This document shows positions 1 through 8,284 of a DNA stretch of 64,000 nt, piece after piece (position 1 is the first letter of the stretch; every line of letters starts with the position of its first letter). The notes under the pieces are model-generated. The model had not been told where the DNA came from. It searched no databases and was given only the letters and a program-made list of their open reading frames with translations. The position numbers were made by a program, and so were the translations under genes. This stretch comes from Metapseudomonas resinovorans DSM 21078 (GTDB lineage: Bacteria > Pseudomonadota > Gammaproteobacteria > Pseudomonadales > Pseudomonadaceae): positions 1-64,000 of the forward strand of contig NZ_AUIE01000007.1 of NCBI RefSeq assembly GCF_000423545.1. The letters run 5' to 3'.

Positions 1-272
1 AGGCGCAGAATCTCGTTGGCTTTGCGCAGCTCGCGATTTTCGCGCTCCAGGGCTTTGATGCGTTCACGCTCGTCAGTGGTCGGCCCAGGACGTTGGCCGG
101 CATCGGTCTGATGGCGACGAATCCAGCCATGCAGGGTTTGCGCTGCACAGCCGATCTTCGGGGCAATGGCCTCAATGGCCGCCCACTCGGAGGGGTAGTC
201 GTTCAGGTGCTCCAGAACCATGCGCACGGCACGTTCACGGACTTCAGGGGAGTAGGTCGCAGTCTTTCTCAT
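1..272 (-). CDS. IS3-family transposase OrfA (partial, 3' end off window)
   Basis: The minus strand from ATG at 272 is open to the window edge for 90 codons. The protein starts [19 protein letters not shown], continues with a helix-turn-helix ([14 protein letters not shown]) and then a leucine-zipper-like segment ([20 protein letters not shown]). This is the usual layout of an HTH_Tnp_1 OrfA, which joins OrfB by frameshifting in IS3 elements. OrfB would lie to the left of the window. Confidence 0.85.
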   Translation of the reverse strand, partial: MRKTATYSPEVRERAVRMVLEHLNDYPSEWAAIEAIAPKIGCAAQTLHGWIRRHQTDAGQRPGPTTDERERIKALERENRELRKANEILR

Positions 273-322
273 GGCCTCATCTTCTCAAGAGTTGAGGCCT
301 CCACGAAACCCGGGGCGATTCA
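1..322 (-). mobile_element. IS3-family insertion sequence, one end only
   Basis: This is one end of an IS3-family element (IS51-like group) that runs off the left edge of the window. The outer end lies at about 322, where the minus strand begins TGAATCGCCCCGGG, a terminal repeat type common in this group. The start codon of orfA lies 50 bp inside. The insertion falls in the last codons of the HNH gene at 285-1106, so about 11 C-terminal residues of that protein are encoded by the IS. The other end and the target duplication are outside the window. Confidence 0.75.
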
Positions 323-1106
323 GGTGGTAATCGGTAAGCTCCTTGCGCAGGCACATGTCCTCCGCAATGCCTAAAAGCGATACGTTGGACGGCTTCAACT
401 GAGGGGATAATATTATCTGCCCGTTATCATCAAAAGTGATGAATCCCTGATCGAAAACGGCATCGAGATTGGGGGCTAGCAGAAGACCATTGGGCATATC
501 CACGGTTTCCTGCACATTGCACTCGCGCCAAGGCTTCATGTGCGAAGCAATTAATACCTCGTGCATCTGACAGCCGGTGACAGCGCATCCTCCCCAATAG
601 TTAATGAGCCGCTCGCGATACTGGCCCTGCCCGATCCGTGCCTTCTGATAGGTACTGCGTTCCTTCTCGCTAAGTGCACTAGCTACCTCTTCCATAGCCT
701 GAAGATCATCCAAGGCGTCATGAGCTTCGATGGGATCCACCATGCCCAGGCTTTCCATAGCCTCGGCTACCTCGGGACGCAGAATCCATTGGAAATGCCC
801 ATTGCGGTCTTTGTGCTCATGGGCAGTGCATAGGGTGTAGGTCCAGCGCGGATCGTCATTGGCAACAACGTCCGGGGTGTACTTAAGGAGACTCGCAATC
901 AGGCGAGCAAAGTGGCCGTACTGGATGTTGGCGGGGCCATGCCCCGTATAACTCTCATCCGCGGCCTGCGACAGACGAGTCGCGCTGATTAGGCGACCAG
1001 GAGACCGATAGTTCGCCTTCAGCATGGCAAATCCATTTTGCATTAGCTTCGACTGGTCATTCGCTAGCTCGGCCAGAGCCTGCTTGTACTGTTCTACTGT
1101 GATCAT
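285..1106 (-). CDS. HNH endonuclease, C-terminus replaced by IS sequence
   Basis: This 273-residue protein has a C-terminal HNH_2-type nuclease domain: YRERLINYWGGCAVTG, then IASHMKPW (the HNH histidine region), then MPNGLLLAPNLDAVFD. Such domains are typical of restriction-like endonucleases. It starts 37 bp after the DUF262/DUF1524 gene on the same strand, so it is probably the third gene of that operon and may act with it against foreign DNA. The last residues from about 322 down to 285 (NRPGFRGGLNS) come from the inserted IS3 end. The native tail is lost, but the HNH core is intact. Activity after the insertion is uncertain. Confidence 0.7.
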   Translation of the reverse strand: MITVEQYKQALAELANDQSKLMQNGFAMLKANYRSPGRLISATRLSQAADESYTGHGPANIQYGHFARLIASLLKYTPDVVANDDPRWTYTLCTAHEHKDRNGHFQWILRPEVAEAMESLGMVDPIEAHDALDDLQAMEEVASALSEKERSTYQKARIGQGQYRERLINYWGGCAVTGCQMHEVLIASHMKPWRECNVQETVDMPNGLLLAPNLDAVFDQGFITFDDNGQIILSPQLKPSNVSLLGIAEDMCLRKELTDYHLNRPGFRGGLNS

Positions 1107-1143
1107 CGATCAATTCCGATCCGGGCCGGTTTACTGGCGATTT

Positions 1144-3099
1144 TTAGGCTCCCGCCGTCTCATAGTGCTTCTTGATCAAAGCCAGCATCTGTGTCTGATG
1201 CCGGGCGATAGCGGTCACGTCCCATTCCATGTCGGCTTTGCCACTAAAGATGTGGGCAAGCTTGAGGGAGTCGTAGCGAGGCTTGCCCTTGAAGTCTTCT
1301 CGCTTCTTGCCAACTCGCTGGTTGCTATACGACGAGTTTTCACCAGGACTCAGCAGCACCAGATTGCCAAAGCTGTCGAGGTGATCCCTGGCCAACTCAA
1401 CGCCGAACTCTTCACGCTGGGGGTGGACATGCTCTACCGAGTTCTTCGAAGTGATTCGGTAGGCCGCAAGCTTTGCGGCGTCATAAGTGCCGAAGCGGTC
1501 GCGCTCACGCCAGAGGATGTATTCAAGTTTCTGGAACCAGTAGTGTTCGAAGCGAGTGCCGCTAGGCTCCTCCAATTCTTCAATCACACTTTCGATGCTA
1601 CGCATGGCGACTTCATCACCATTCAACAGCGCAAAGCTAGCTTCCTTCTGGCTTTCTTCCGCCAGAGACAGTTGGTTGTCGATACGCTCGAGCAACCTCA
1701 GGACCTGTGCTTGCGTCTTTGCCTCACCGGCTACCAAAGCACCGAGAAATGGGGTCAACCAATACTGTGCACTTCGCTCGCCGGTAAAGTTACGCACACT
1801 CTGCAACTGGCTCAGGTCACTGCTCTCCAGCTTGGTGCGCACCAGCCGCCAGCCATCGTCCAAGCGGCTTCTATTGACGTTGGTCAGACGTAAATTCGAG
1901 ACCTGGCTGTCAGTCTCGGGAAGCCATTTCACGACCCAAAGGTCGAACTGATAACGCACTGTCCACAGGCATTCGATGAAGGCCTTGGCATGCTTCTCGG
2001 TGGCCTGGTCGATGAAGTCAGCAAAGTAGTCGTTGAGCCGGCTGTCATGCAGACGTACCTCGACATCGTCCTGACGCTGCTGATGCAAATAGATGCGATG
2101 GGCGTGCATCAGTAACAGACCGAAGCTGATGATAGGGCGGCAATGGTGCTTAGGTTCTTGCAGTGTTTCAGGCGTGTCAGTATCCAACACCGAGAGCTTC
2201 GTCAACTGCGCAATCGTTTGACCCTGCGCATCCCGGGCGGTGATGCGCGTCAGGGGAAAGGTCTTGGCGCAGTACGCTGCTAAGTCATCCTGTTTCAAAC
2301 CTTTCCAATCGGCGCCTGGGAAGACCTTGCGCAGGTTGCGCTCGAAGAAGTCCTCCATGTTTTCACAGGCTTGCCAGATCGCGTCGTAGCACTGCTTCTG
2401 CGCTCCGATCATCGCTAGGAGTCGGGCCTTGAGGATGTCGCTGTGCTCGAGTTGGACTCCGCTGTTGTTCATGGTCGAGAACAATCGGTTTAAGTCCATA
2501 CCTGGGGGCATGATGTTGTTCACCCAACGAACCTTCGAATACAGGTACTCAGCAACTTCGGCCAAATACGCGTCATTCCGTAGACGGCGCAACGCCCCAA
2601 GACGATCGGAAAGTGCTTTTCGGGCCGCGGCAAGATGCTTGATGTAAGCTTCGTCTGTCTCCGAGGTACCGTTCCTAGCCTCCTCGCTGCTAAGTCCAGC
2701 CCACACCACGAATAGACGCTGTACTTCATCACGAATGGCAAAAGTAAGTCGAGGCCGCTTGTTCCACACGATGAAGTTCGCCAATTCAGTGTTGGGCACT
2801 ACCTCAGTGAGTGCGAGTGCGAGCAACATCAAGGTGGTCATGCGCTGCTGACCATCAATCACTTCGTAGACAGTGTGGGCACTACTCGAATCGCGAGATG
2901 CAACGACGGACGTAAGGACTGTTCCGATGTAGTAATGCGGCAGGCCGGTGTCGCAGGCCTCCATGATCTGCTCTAGCAGAGCGACAACGTCCTCACTTGG
3001 CCAGACGTAGGGTCTCTGGTAGCTTGGAATGACCAGGGTGATTTCGGCGGCGCACAACAAAGCAGGCGCCTGAACATAGGAACAGACACTTTCGCTCAT
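1144..3099 (-). CDS. DUF262/DUF1524 (GmrSD-like) restriction protein
   Basis: This 651-residue protein has an N-terminal DUF262 domain with IPSYQRPYVW and the nucleotide-binding signature VIDGQQRMTTLML near residues 75-95. Its C-terminal DUF1524 domain has the His-Me finger motif SVEHVHPQ, followed by DSFGNLVLLSPGENSSYSN. In GmrSD and SspE proteins, DUF262 binds and hydrolyses nucleotide and DUF1524 cuts DNA, often modified phage DNA. The start ATG overlaps the stop of the upstream DUF262 gene (ATGA), so the two are translationally coupled. Family membership is clear; the target is unknown. Confidence 0.85.
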   Translation of the reverse strand: MSESVCSYVQAPALLCAAEITLVIPSYQRPYVWPSEDVVALLEQIMEACDTGLPHYYIGTVLTSVVASRDSSSAHTVYEVIDGQQRMTTLMLLALALTEVVPNTELANFIVWNKRPRLTFAIRDEVQRLFVVWAGLSSEEARNGTSETDEAYIKHLAAARKALSDRLGALRRLRNDAYLAEVAEYLYSKVRWVNNIMPPGMDLNRLFSTMNNSGVQLEHSDILKARLLAMIGAQKQCYDAIWQACENMEDFFERNLRKVFPGADWKGLKQDDLAAYCAKTFPLTRITARDAQGQTIAQLTKLSVLDTDTPETLQEPKHHCRPIISFGLLLMHAHRIYLHQQRQDDVEVRLHDSRLNDYFADFIDQATEKHAKAFIECLWTVRYQFDLWVVKWLPETDSQVSNLRLTNVNRSRLDDGWRLVRTKLESSDLSQLQSVRNFTGERSAQYWLTPFLGALVAGEAKTQAQVLRLLERIDNQLSLAEESQKEASFALLNGDEVAMRSIESVIEELEEPSGTRFEHYWFQKLEYILWRERDRFGTYDAAKLAAYRITSKNSVEHVHPQREEFGVELARDHLDSFGNLVLLSPGENSSYSNQRVGKKREDFKGKPRYDSLKLAHIFSGKADMEWDVTAIARHQTQMLALIKKHYETAGA

Positions 3100-4568
3100 T
3101 GCTCACCTACATGCTTGAAAGAGCTTTTCTGGAGCTTGCGGCAGATCGCCTGCTTTAGCGCAGTATCAAAATCAGACTGCAGCGGTTCGCCCGGCGCACT
3201 CAGATTCATTGAAAAGTAAGCTTGCACCGTACGTACAAACCGGTACTTCACGCTGTTCGCATCCAACCTCTCTGCAATCTGGTAACTGAAGCCCTGCAAC
3301 GTCTCGATTAGCTCAGCATGGGTGTAGCTGTGGGCGATCCAGTCCAGCACTGGATTGTGCTCAGCGAAACTCTGCGCCGTGCTTTCACGTACGGCCTTCT
3401 CATTGCTCAGCCGCGGCGAGAAGATTGCCCTGAACAGCCAGCAAGCAGCCTCTAACAAGCCGTATCGACCAAACTGGCTGACGTACAGCAACACTGCACA
3501 GTCAAAGAGCTTGCGCAGGAATTCACTGCCGTTAGCCTGCACTACTAGGTCGTCGTAGAGCTGATGAAAGGGCACTAGACCCGGGTCATCACGCCGGACC
3601 AACACCGTGCGCCGCAGCACATGGAAATAGTCGAAGTAGTGAATGGCATTGGCGCCCGTGTTAAGCGGCTGACGCATGGCGTATCCGCTGTCCACTTGCA
3701 AGTGTTGGCCTTGCTCTATGTGGTGGACCCGAGCAGTCCGGTACGCTACATCCCGCCCCTGCCCAGTGCGCTCAGCCAATTCCGCGACGATCTCTTCACG
3801 TGTCTGCAGCGGTTGGCGATGGCTCGAGAGACTGCGCCACTTAAGCCGCTGCCAATGGCGCGCTTTCATCAGCGCATCCACGGTACCGTCCAACGCACCC
3901 CAAGCCTCCCAGCGACGCGCTTGTTTGTCTTGCTCCTGTTGCGGTACCCCACGTAAATGATGCGCCTTCAGAATCGCCGGGCCGTCCAACCTGACCCCAC
4001 CGGTATTCTGCGTCTCGAAGAAGCGGTAGGCATCATCCTCACTGCGAGTGACAACCAAGGTGATGTTCACTCTGGAGAAATCCACCGCTGGCAACTGCTG
4101 CTGCTCAAGCCAGCGCAAGTTATACAGAGCGCGGGCCTGGGACTCCGGAGATCTCAGCTCGATACCTTTGGCGAGATCACGCTGTTTCAGCACATGCGCT
4201 AGCAACGCCAAAGTGATTAGGCGTTGCTGGCCATCGATGATGCTCAAAACATCGGAGCGCATTCGCGGTGGGCGAGATTGATGGATGATGATGCTACCCA
4301 AGTAGAAGTCGTGCTCTGGAGGTATTGCATCGTCAGACAGCGAAAAATACTCGGTGAGATCGAGCAGTAGGCGTTGCAGGTGCTTGACCTGCCAGCGATA
4401 CGGGCGCTGGTACTCGGGGACGGTTAAGCGGCCGCTAATCGGACTGCCATCGCTGCCGAGTATCGACTCTCCGCCAAGCAAGGTAGCAACAGAGGTGCTG
4501 GCTACGACGATATCAGGTGTTACGAGGCCGCTTAGCGTCTGAACCTCGTTCTTGAGGGGCTGTGTCAT
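3096..4568 (-). CDS. DUF262 protein without nuclease domain (GmrS-like)
   Basis: This 490-residue protein has the DUF262 signatures LTVPEYQRPYRW and LSIIDGQQRLITLALL but no DUF1524 HxxP nuclease motif in its C-terminal half. I chose ATG at 4568 (MTQPLKNEVQ); an in-frame GTG at 4622 is also possible. It is the first gene of a three-gene operon with the full DUF262/DUF1524 protein (4-bp overlap) and an HNH nuclease. A plausible inference is a nucleotide-sensing or regulatory partner of the nuclease-bearing paralogue. Confidence 0.8.
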   Translation of the reverse strand: MTQPLKNEVQTLSGLVTPDIVVASTSVATLLGGESILGSDGSPISGRLTVPEYQRPYRWQVKHLQRLLLDLTEYFSLSDDAIPPEHDFYLGSIIIHQSRPPRMRSDVLSIIDGQQRLITLALLAHVLKQRDLAKGIELRSPESQARALYNLRWLEQQQLPAVDFSRVNITLVVTRSEDDAYRFFETQNTGGVRLDGPAILKAHHLRGVPQQEQDKQARRWEAWGALDGTVDALMKARHWQRLKWRSLSSHRQPLQTREEIVAELAERTGQGRDVAYRTARVHHIEQGQHLQVDSGYAMRQPLNTGANAIHYFDYFHVLRRTVLVRRDDPGLVPFHQLYDDLVVQANGSEFLRKLFDCAVLLYVSQFGRYGLLEAACWLFRAIFSPRLSNEKAVRESTAQSFAEHNPVLDWIAHSYTHAELIETLQGFSYQIAERLDANSVKYRFVRTVQAYFSMNLSAPGEPLQSDFDTALKQAICRKLQKSSFKHVGEQ

Positions 4569-4978
4569 GTGCAGAATTCTTCCGTGAACAAAGGAGCGAA
4601 GGGGAGCGATAGACCAACCCACCTCTAAATGGTGTCACACCGACATCATCGTACGAAACCAGAATCACCACCAAATACTAGGTATCGGGATGGATGATGC
4701 TCTAGATAAGGCAAGCAGACTGAAGGCTAACCTGACGACCACTGCGGCCATGCCAAGGTTGCCGCATCTCCGCGATTGGCAAGCGCCGGTGAGTGGTTGC
4801 TCATGGCCCAGGCCGTGTAAAAACATCGCCGGTGGTGGGAATCCAAATGGAGGGTCGATTTCCTGCCCTCCGAGTGGGGTGTACACGCGCCTGACTCACC
4901 AATCAGGTGCAGGCTGTTATCCGGGGCGGAGATTTCCGTGACGCCCCGCGATGAGTACAAAGGGCCATCAACTGCGCT

Positions 4979-6105
4979 TCAGACTTTCATCGCCGCCATC
5001 AGGGCGTTACTGCCCAGCAGGTTCAGTACCCGTTTGAAGTTGTAGGCGAGCGCATGCAGGCTCATTTCCGTGCTCACCCGGTCGAGCGTCTTGGTGAAGA
5101 AATGGGTGGCGCCCATCCAGGCCTTCAACGTGCCGAACGGATGCTCCACTGTCTGGCGGCGGATGCGCATCATCTCCGGTGCCTGATCCAGGCGGTACTG
5201 CATCGCGTCGAGCACCGACTCATGTTCCCAGCGACTCACCCGCCGCTGTGCGCTCGGTGTGCACTGATCTTTCAACGCGCAACCTTGGCAATGCGAACTC
5301 CAGTAACGGTGCAGCTTCAGGCCTTTCTCAACCGTCGCAAAACGCCAGATCAGGCGTTCTCCGGCTGGGCAGCGGTACTCGTTGTGGGCCGCGTCGTAGA
5401 TGAAATCATCGCGGCCAAAGCGACCCGCTGCCGCGGCGGCCGAGGTCTTGGCCTTTGCCACCGCCGGCTCCTGGCGGTCGGCAGTGTCGAGCGCGGTGAG
5501 GTAGCGGCTGATGCTGGACTCGATCTCCTCCATCCGCCGTTGCAGCTTGGCACTGGTGAAGTTGCGGTCGCGATTATTGACCGCCTTGAACTTGCTGCCG
5601 TCGATGGCCACCAACTGGCCGCTGATGAGTCCGACCTGGCGGCAGAACTGTACAAAGGCACGGCAGGGGGGGGGGGGGGGGGGGCCACCAACGCCTCGGC
5701 GAACAAACCGAGCTGCTGGCACAGCACCACGAACTGCCGGCAGACCCGACGAATCGCCGTGCCGTTGTCCTTGCGGAAGTTGGCGATGGTTTTGAAGTCC
5801 GGCATCAGGCGGCCGGTGAGCCACATCAGCTCGACATTGCGTTGCGCCTCGCGCTCGAGGCGGCGACTGGACTGGATGCGGTTGAGGTAGCCGTAAATGT
5901 AGATCTTCAGCAGAACAGCAGGATGGTAAGCAGGCCGACCAGTTTCCGCCGGGACCACGCCGTCGAAACCTAGTCGGCCAAGGTCAAGTTCATCGACGAA
6001 CACATCGACCACCCGCACCGGGTTGGTCTCCGCCACGTAATCATCCAGGCTCTCGGGCAGCAGTGTGCTTTGGCCTCGACACTCGCCCTGGATGAAACGC
6101 TTCAT
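4979..6105 (-). pseudogene. IS1182-family transposase, frameshifted at poly-G
   Basis: The N-terminal part (MKRFIQGECRGQSTLLPESL through FRKDNGTAIRRVCRQF) and the C-terminal part (LVAIDGSKFKAVNNRDRNF, then QTVEHPFGTLKAWMG) match the IS1182 DDE transposase layout but are in different frames. The break is at G19, 5666-5684. The residues before it (FVVLCQQLGLFAEALVA) and after it (FVQFCRQVGLISGQLVA) look like two versions of the same segment, so the reading duplicates about 17 residues. As written it cannot encode a full transposase. Confidence 0.85.
5666..5684. repeat. Homopolymer run of 19 G
   Basis: There are 19 consecutive G on the plus strand inside the IS1182 transposase gene, coding for a proline run on the minus strand. 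It joins two homologous but non-identical segments. Such runs are typical of no-signal base calls in two-colour sequencing, so an assembly artefact is more likely than a real tract. Confidence 0.9.
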
Positions 6106-6177
6106 GGGCCGCCCCCGCTATGAAATCCGTCGGAAGCATAGCAAGGGCGCGGTCCACGTTTTTACACAGCCTGGGCC

Positions 6178-6340
6178 GCTAGAAGCCTTCACTAGGCGCT
6201 CCGACGGCAATGCGCTCGCTAAAAACACTCGACCGACTCCCCTTCACGTCGAAGCCAACTTCTCCGGTGGGGCAAAAAGTGGGGCAAAAATCAGAGACCT
6301 TCAAAAACCAGTCGGCATAAAAAAATCCAGCCACCGTTAA
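6178..6340 (+). pseudogene. Possible tail of an older integrase gene, cut by IS1182
   Basis: After the IS1182 end the plus strand is open to a stop at 6340. It is followed by a strong terminator and then the att site, the same order as at the end of the prophage integrase (stop, short repeats, terminator, tRNA end). The residues (NFSGGAKSGAKIRDLQKP and so on) do not show a recombinase motif. The integrase reading rests on position only. Confidence 0.3.
6268..6290 (+). repeat. Two direct repeats TGGGGCAAAAA next to att
   Basis: TGGGGCAAAAA occurs at 6268-6278 and 6280-6290, a 12-bp pitch, about 75 bp from attL. Integrase arm-type sites often look like this. They differ from the TTTTGCGC repeats beside the prophage integrase, as expected if they served a different integrase. 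Confidence 0.4.
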
Positions 6341-6353
6341 GTGGCTGGATTTT
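6322..6353. terminator. Bidirectional intrinsic terminator
   Basis: A perfect 13-bp stem (AAAATCCAGCCAC at 6322-6334 with GTGGCTGGATTTT at 6341-6353) has a CGTTAA loop and A/T tracts on both sides. It lies just outside attL. Confidence 0.85.
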
Positions 6354-6364
6354 CTAGGGTTTTT

Positions 6365-6412
6365 TGGTCGGGACGGAGTGATTCGAACACTCGACCCCTT
6401 GCACCCCATGCA
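6365..6412 (-). repeat. attL: 48-bp copy of the tRNA-Pro 3' half
   Basis: This is identical to 58547-58594. It covers the 3' CCA end, acceptor strand, T arm, variable loop and the anticodon-stem 3' strand of tRNA-Pro. The 5' half of a tRNA does not follow, so this copy is not a functional tRNA. Confidence 0.95.
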
Positions 6413-6809
6413 GCGGACCCAAGCCACCTAAGCCCATGATTCTGCAAAGGAATCGTCTTAATCCGGGCGCCCAAACTACAGCGTTTTCTGTGTTTTTGCA
6501 AACGACGCAATGCGGCCTCCAGCGGAGGTTTTGCGCAGCCTGACCGCGCCTTTTCCGGCCCCCGTCGCCATGCACGACATGCTGGGAAATTAGGCTGAAA
6601 CGCCCGTCACACACGGGCTAGATTGGGCGCTCGCTGCACCTGAAAGCCCATCAATGCCGATGGCTGCGTGAGAGAGTCACGCAAAAGTCACGCAGGCGTG
6701 ATGATGGCTCGCCCATCCGCCCTCGCCCGTTCTTGGCGCTTATCTCCCGCCTCTTAAGGCGGCTAAGCGCTGCGCCGGGCAAACTCCGACACTCTATCAA
6801 TGCACTCAA
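6413..6809. other. Non-coding attL arm of the prophage
   Basis: No convincing gene is present. One TTTTGCGC at 6529-6536 matches the three copies beside the integrase and may be an integrase arm site. A pair of GTCACGCA repeats lies near 6675-6695. A short hairpin, CCGCCT/AGGCGG at 6748-6763, lies downstream of the last tail gene and could stop late transcription, though it lacks a strong T run. Confidence 0.5.
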
Positions 6810-7523
6810 TCAGGAATCCGGGAACGCTGCCGTCGGCGGTGTAAAGTTAGCCGTGTAACGAGCTACACCCTTGGTGATCCGGACTTCGTCCAAGCGGCCG
6901 TTCCAGCCGTATTCTGCCGATGAACTCGCCGCGCCAATGTTCAGGGGCGCCGTATTGGTCATCAGCGCCCCGCTAACCGTTGCGGTTCCGTCTGCGATCC
7001 CGTCAATAAAGAGTCGCAGAGTAGTGCCATCGCGAACCAGGGCGAGGTGGTGGTAGGCGTTCAGAGAGAGCCCTACGGTGCTGTCGATCGTGACCCATGA
7101 CGACCCCGTCGTTGATACCTGGGCGGCTAGACCTCCAGTGCTCTTCATTTCTAAGTTGAACGGAGCGAAATTCGCTGTGGAGTCGCGCTTAGTGAAGATC
7201 CCATAGACCACGCTCGGCGTGGCTTGTCTGCGCACGAAGCCCTCAATCGTGAAATCACCGCTGCCGAAGTCTAAGTCGGCGTGGTCGGCCACTGTCAGGT
7301 AGTCGCCGGTGCCGTCGAACAGCCCGCAGGCGGTGCCGAACTTCTGGTCGGTGGTACTTAGTTGAGCGTTGCCGTTGGTTGTGATCGTCTTGACGGTGGT
7401 CGAGCTGTCGAGGAATGTGGTTGAGCCATTGCTGCCGTCCATGTGGGCCAGCAGCACGACGCTGGCGAAAGACGGATCATTACCGCTTGCGGCAAGGATG
7501 TAGGGGTTGATCAGCATGCTCAT
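6810..7523 (-). CDS. Tail tip protein with LamG-like lectin domain
   Basis: This 237-residue protein is mostly a concanavalin/LamG-like fold. It shows VVLLAHMDGSNGSTTFLD near the start, then DYLTVADHADLDFGSGDFTIEGFVR, HHLALVRDGTTLRLFIDG and RLDEVRITKGVARYTANF. Such domains in phage tail tips bind sugars. It is the last gene of the late operon and overlaps the upstream gene by 4 bp. A receptor-binding role is inferred. Confidence 0.75.
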   Translation of the reverse strand: MSMLINPYILAASGNDPSFASVVLLAHMDGSNGSTTFLDSSTTVKTITTNGNAQLSTTDQKFGTACGLFDGTGDYLTVADHADLDFGSGDFTIEGFVRRQATPSVVYGIFTKRDSTANFAPFNLEMKSTGGLAAQVSTTGSSWVTIDSTVGLSLNAYHHLALVRDGTTLRLFIDGIADGTATVSGALMTNTAPLNIGAASSSAEYGWNGRLDEVRITKGVARYTANFTPPTAAFPDS

Positions 7524-8284
7524 GGCTGATACCCGATCAGCGTTACCTTCAAACCCTTGGCCGTACCATCGCCAACCTGGTCGAGGTCGATGGTGATCTC
7601 GGCGTCATCGGTCAGGTTGGCAGTGGAGATCACCGCCGCGATGGCGGCAGTGACGCTGGTTTTCTCGGCGTTATCGATGGTGATCTTCGTCGACAGAATG
7701 GTCGTGCCGTTCTGCTTGATGTTGATGGTCAGGATCGAGCCACTGGTCTGCGCCGTGTTTAGCGAAGCACGGACACCGGTCAGCGTCATGGCGTAGGGCA
7801 TGCGGAAGGTCACCTTGCTGGTACCAGACGACAGTGCGGTAGTCTCGTCGGAGCAGGCAATGATGATTGGCGCCAGGACGGTCACTCCCCCGGTTTTCCC
7901 GTTGACGGAAGCCACTGCCCCTGCCGAACTATCCGGAAGTGACCAGGCGGTGCCAGTGTAGCCATAGACCTTGGGCACGCCGTTGGCGTCCAGTTCGTCC
8001 AGTATCCGCACCGTCCAGCCCGCCGCTGGCACGATGAATTGCCAGACCCCGGCACCGTCTAACCAATACGCCAACTGCCCTGTCTTGCCACTCCAATCAC
8101 CGGTCGGTGAGCCGCCCACGATGTACAGCGCCGCGTTCGCAGGAGAGCCGGGCGGGTCACTCAGGTCCTTGTCCAGCGCCACCGGCACCAGCAACTGGTC
8201 AATCTGTGCCAGCGCCGCGTTGACGTTTAGGTAGTTCGCCTGACCATTAGCGGTCTCGGTAAGCTTGGTTTTCTCGGTCGTCAC
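7520..8284 (-). CDS. DUF2793-type tail fibre/tip protein
   Basis: This 254-residue protein has a central DUF2793-like segment (DPPGSPANAALYIVG, GKTGQLAYWLDGAGVWQFI, AAGWTVRILDE), a small domain common in phage tail tip proteins. The C-terminal 110 residues look beta-rich (VTFRMPYAMTLTGVRASLN) and may be an attachment or trimerisation domain. It overlaps both neighbours by 4 bp in the tail tip operon. Confidence 0.65.
   Translation of the reverse strand: MTTEKTKLTETANGQANYLNVNAALAQIDQLLVPVALDKDLSDPPGSPANAALYIVGGSPTGDWSGKTGQLAYWLDGAGVWQFIVPAAGWTVRILDELDANGVPKVYGYTGTAWSLPDSSAGAVASVNGKTGGVTVLAPIIIACSDETTALSSGTSKVTFRMPYAMTLTGVRASLNTAQTSGSILTINIKQNGTTILSTKITIDNAEKTSVTAAIAAVISTANLTDDAEITIDLDQVGDGTAKGLKVTLIGYQP

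Larger units (their letters stand above)
4805..6177 (-). mobile_element. IS1182-family element (apparently chimeric)
   Basis: Near-perfect terminal inverted repeats GGCCCAGGCYGTGTAAAAAC lie at 4805-4824 and, inverted, at 6158-6177, with one mismatch. They enclose one leftward transposase gene. I see no clear target duplication in the flanks. The interior is interrupted by 19 consecutive G residues that join two segments with duplicated coding content, so the copy may be an assembly or recombination hybrid. Confidence 0.85.

Noticed and set aside
5666-5684. Poly-G tract as a phase-variation switch of the transposase
   Set aside because: The segments on both sides duplicate the same coding region, so no tract length restores a normal transposase. 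An assembly artefact explains it better.
6365-6412. Second tRNA-Pro gene at attL
   Set aside because: Only the 3' half of the tRNA is present; the sequence beyond 6412 cannot form the 5' acceptor and D arms.
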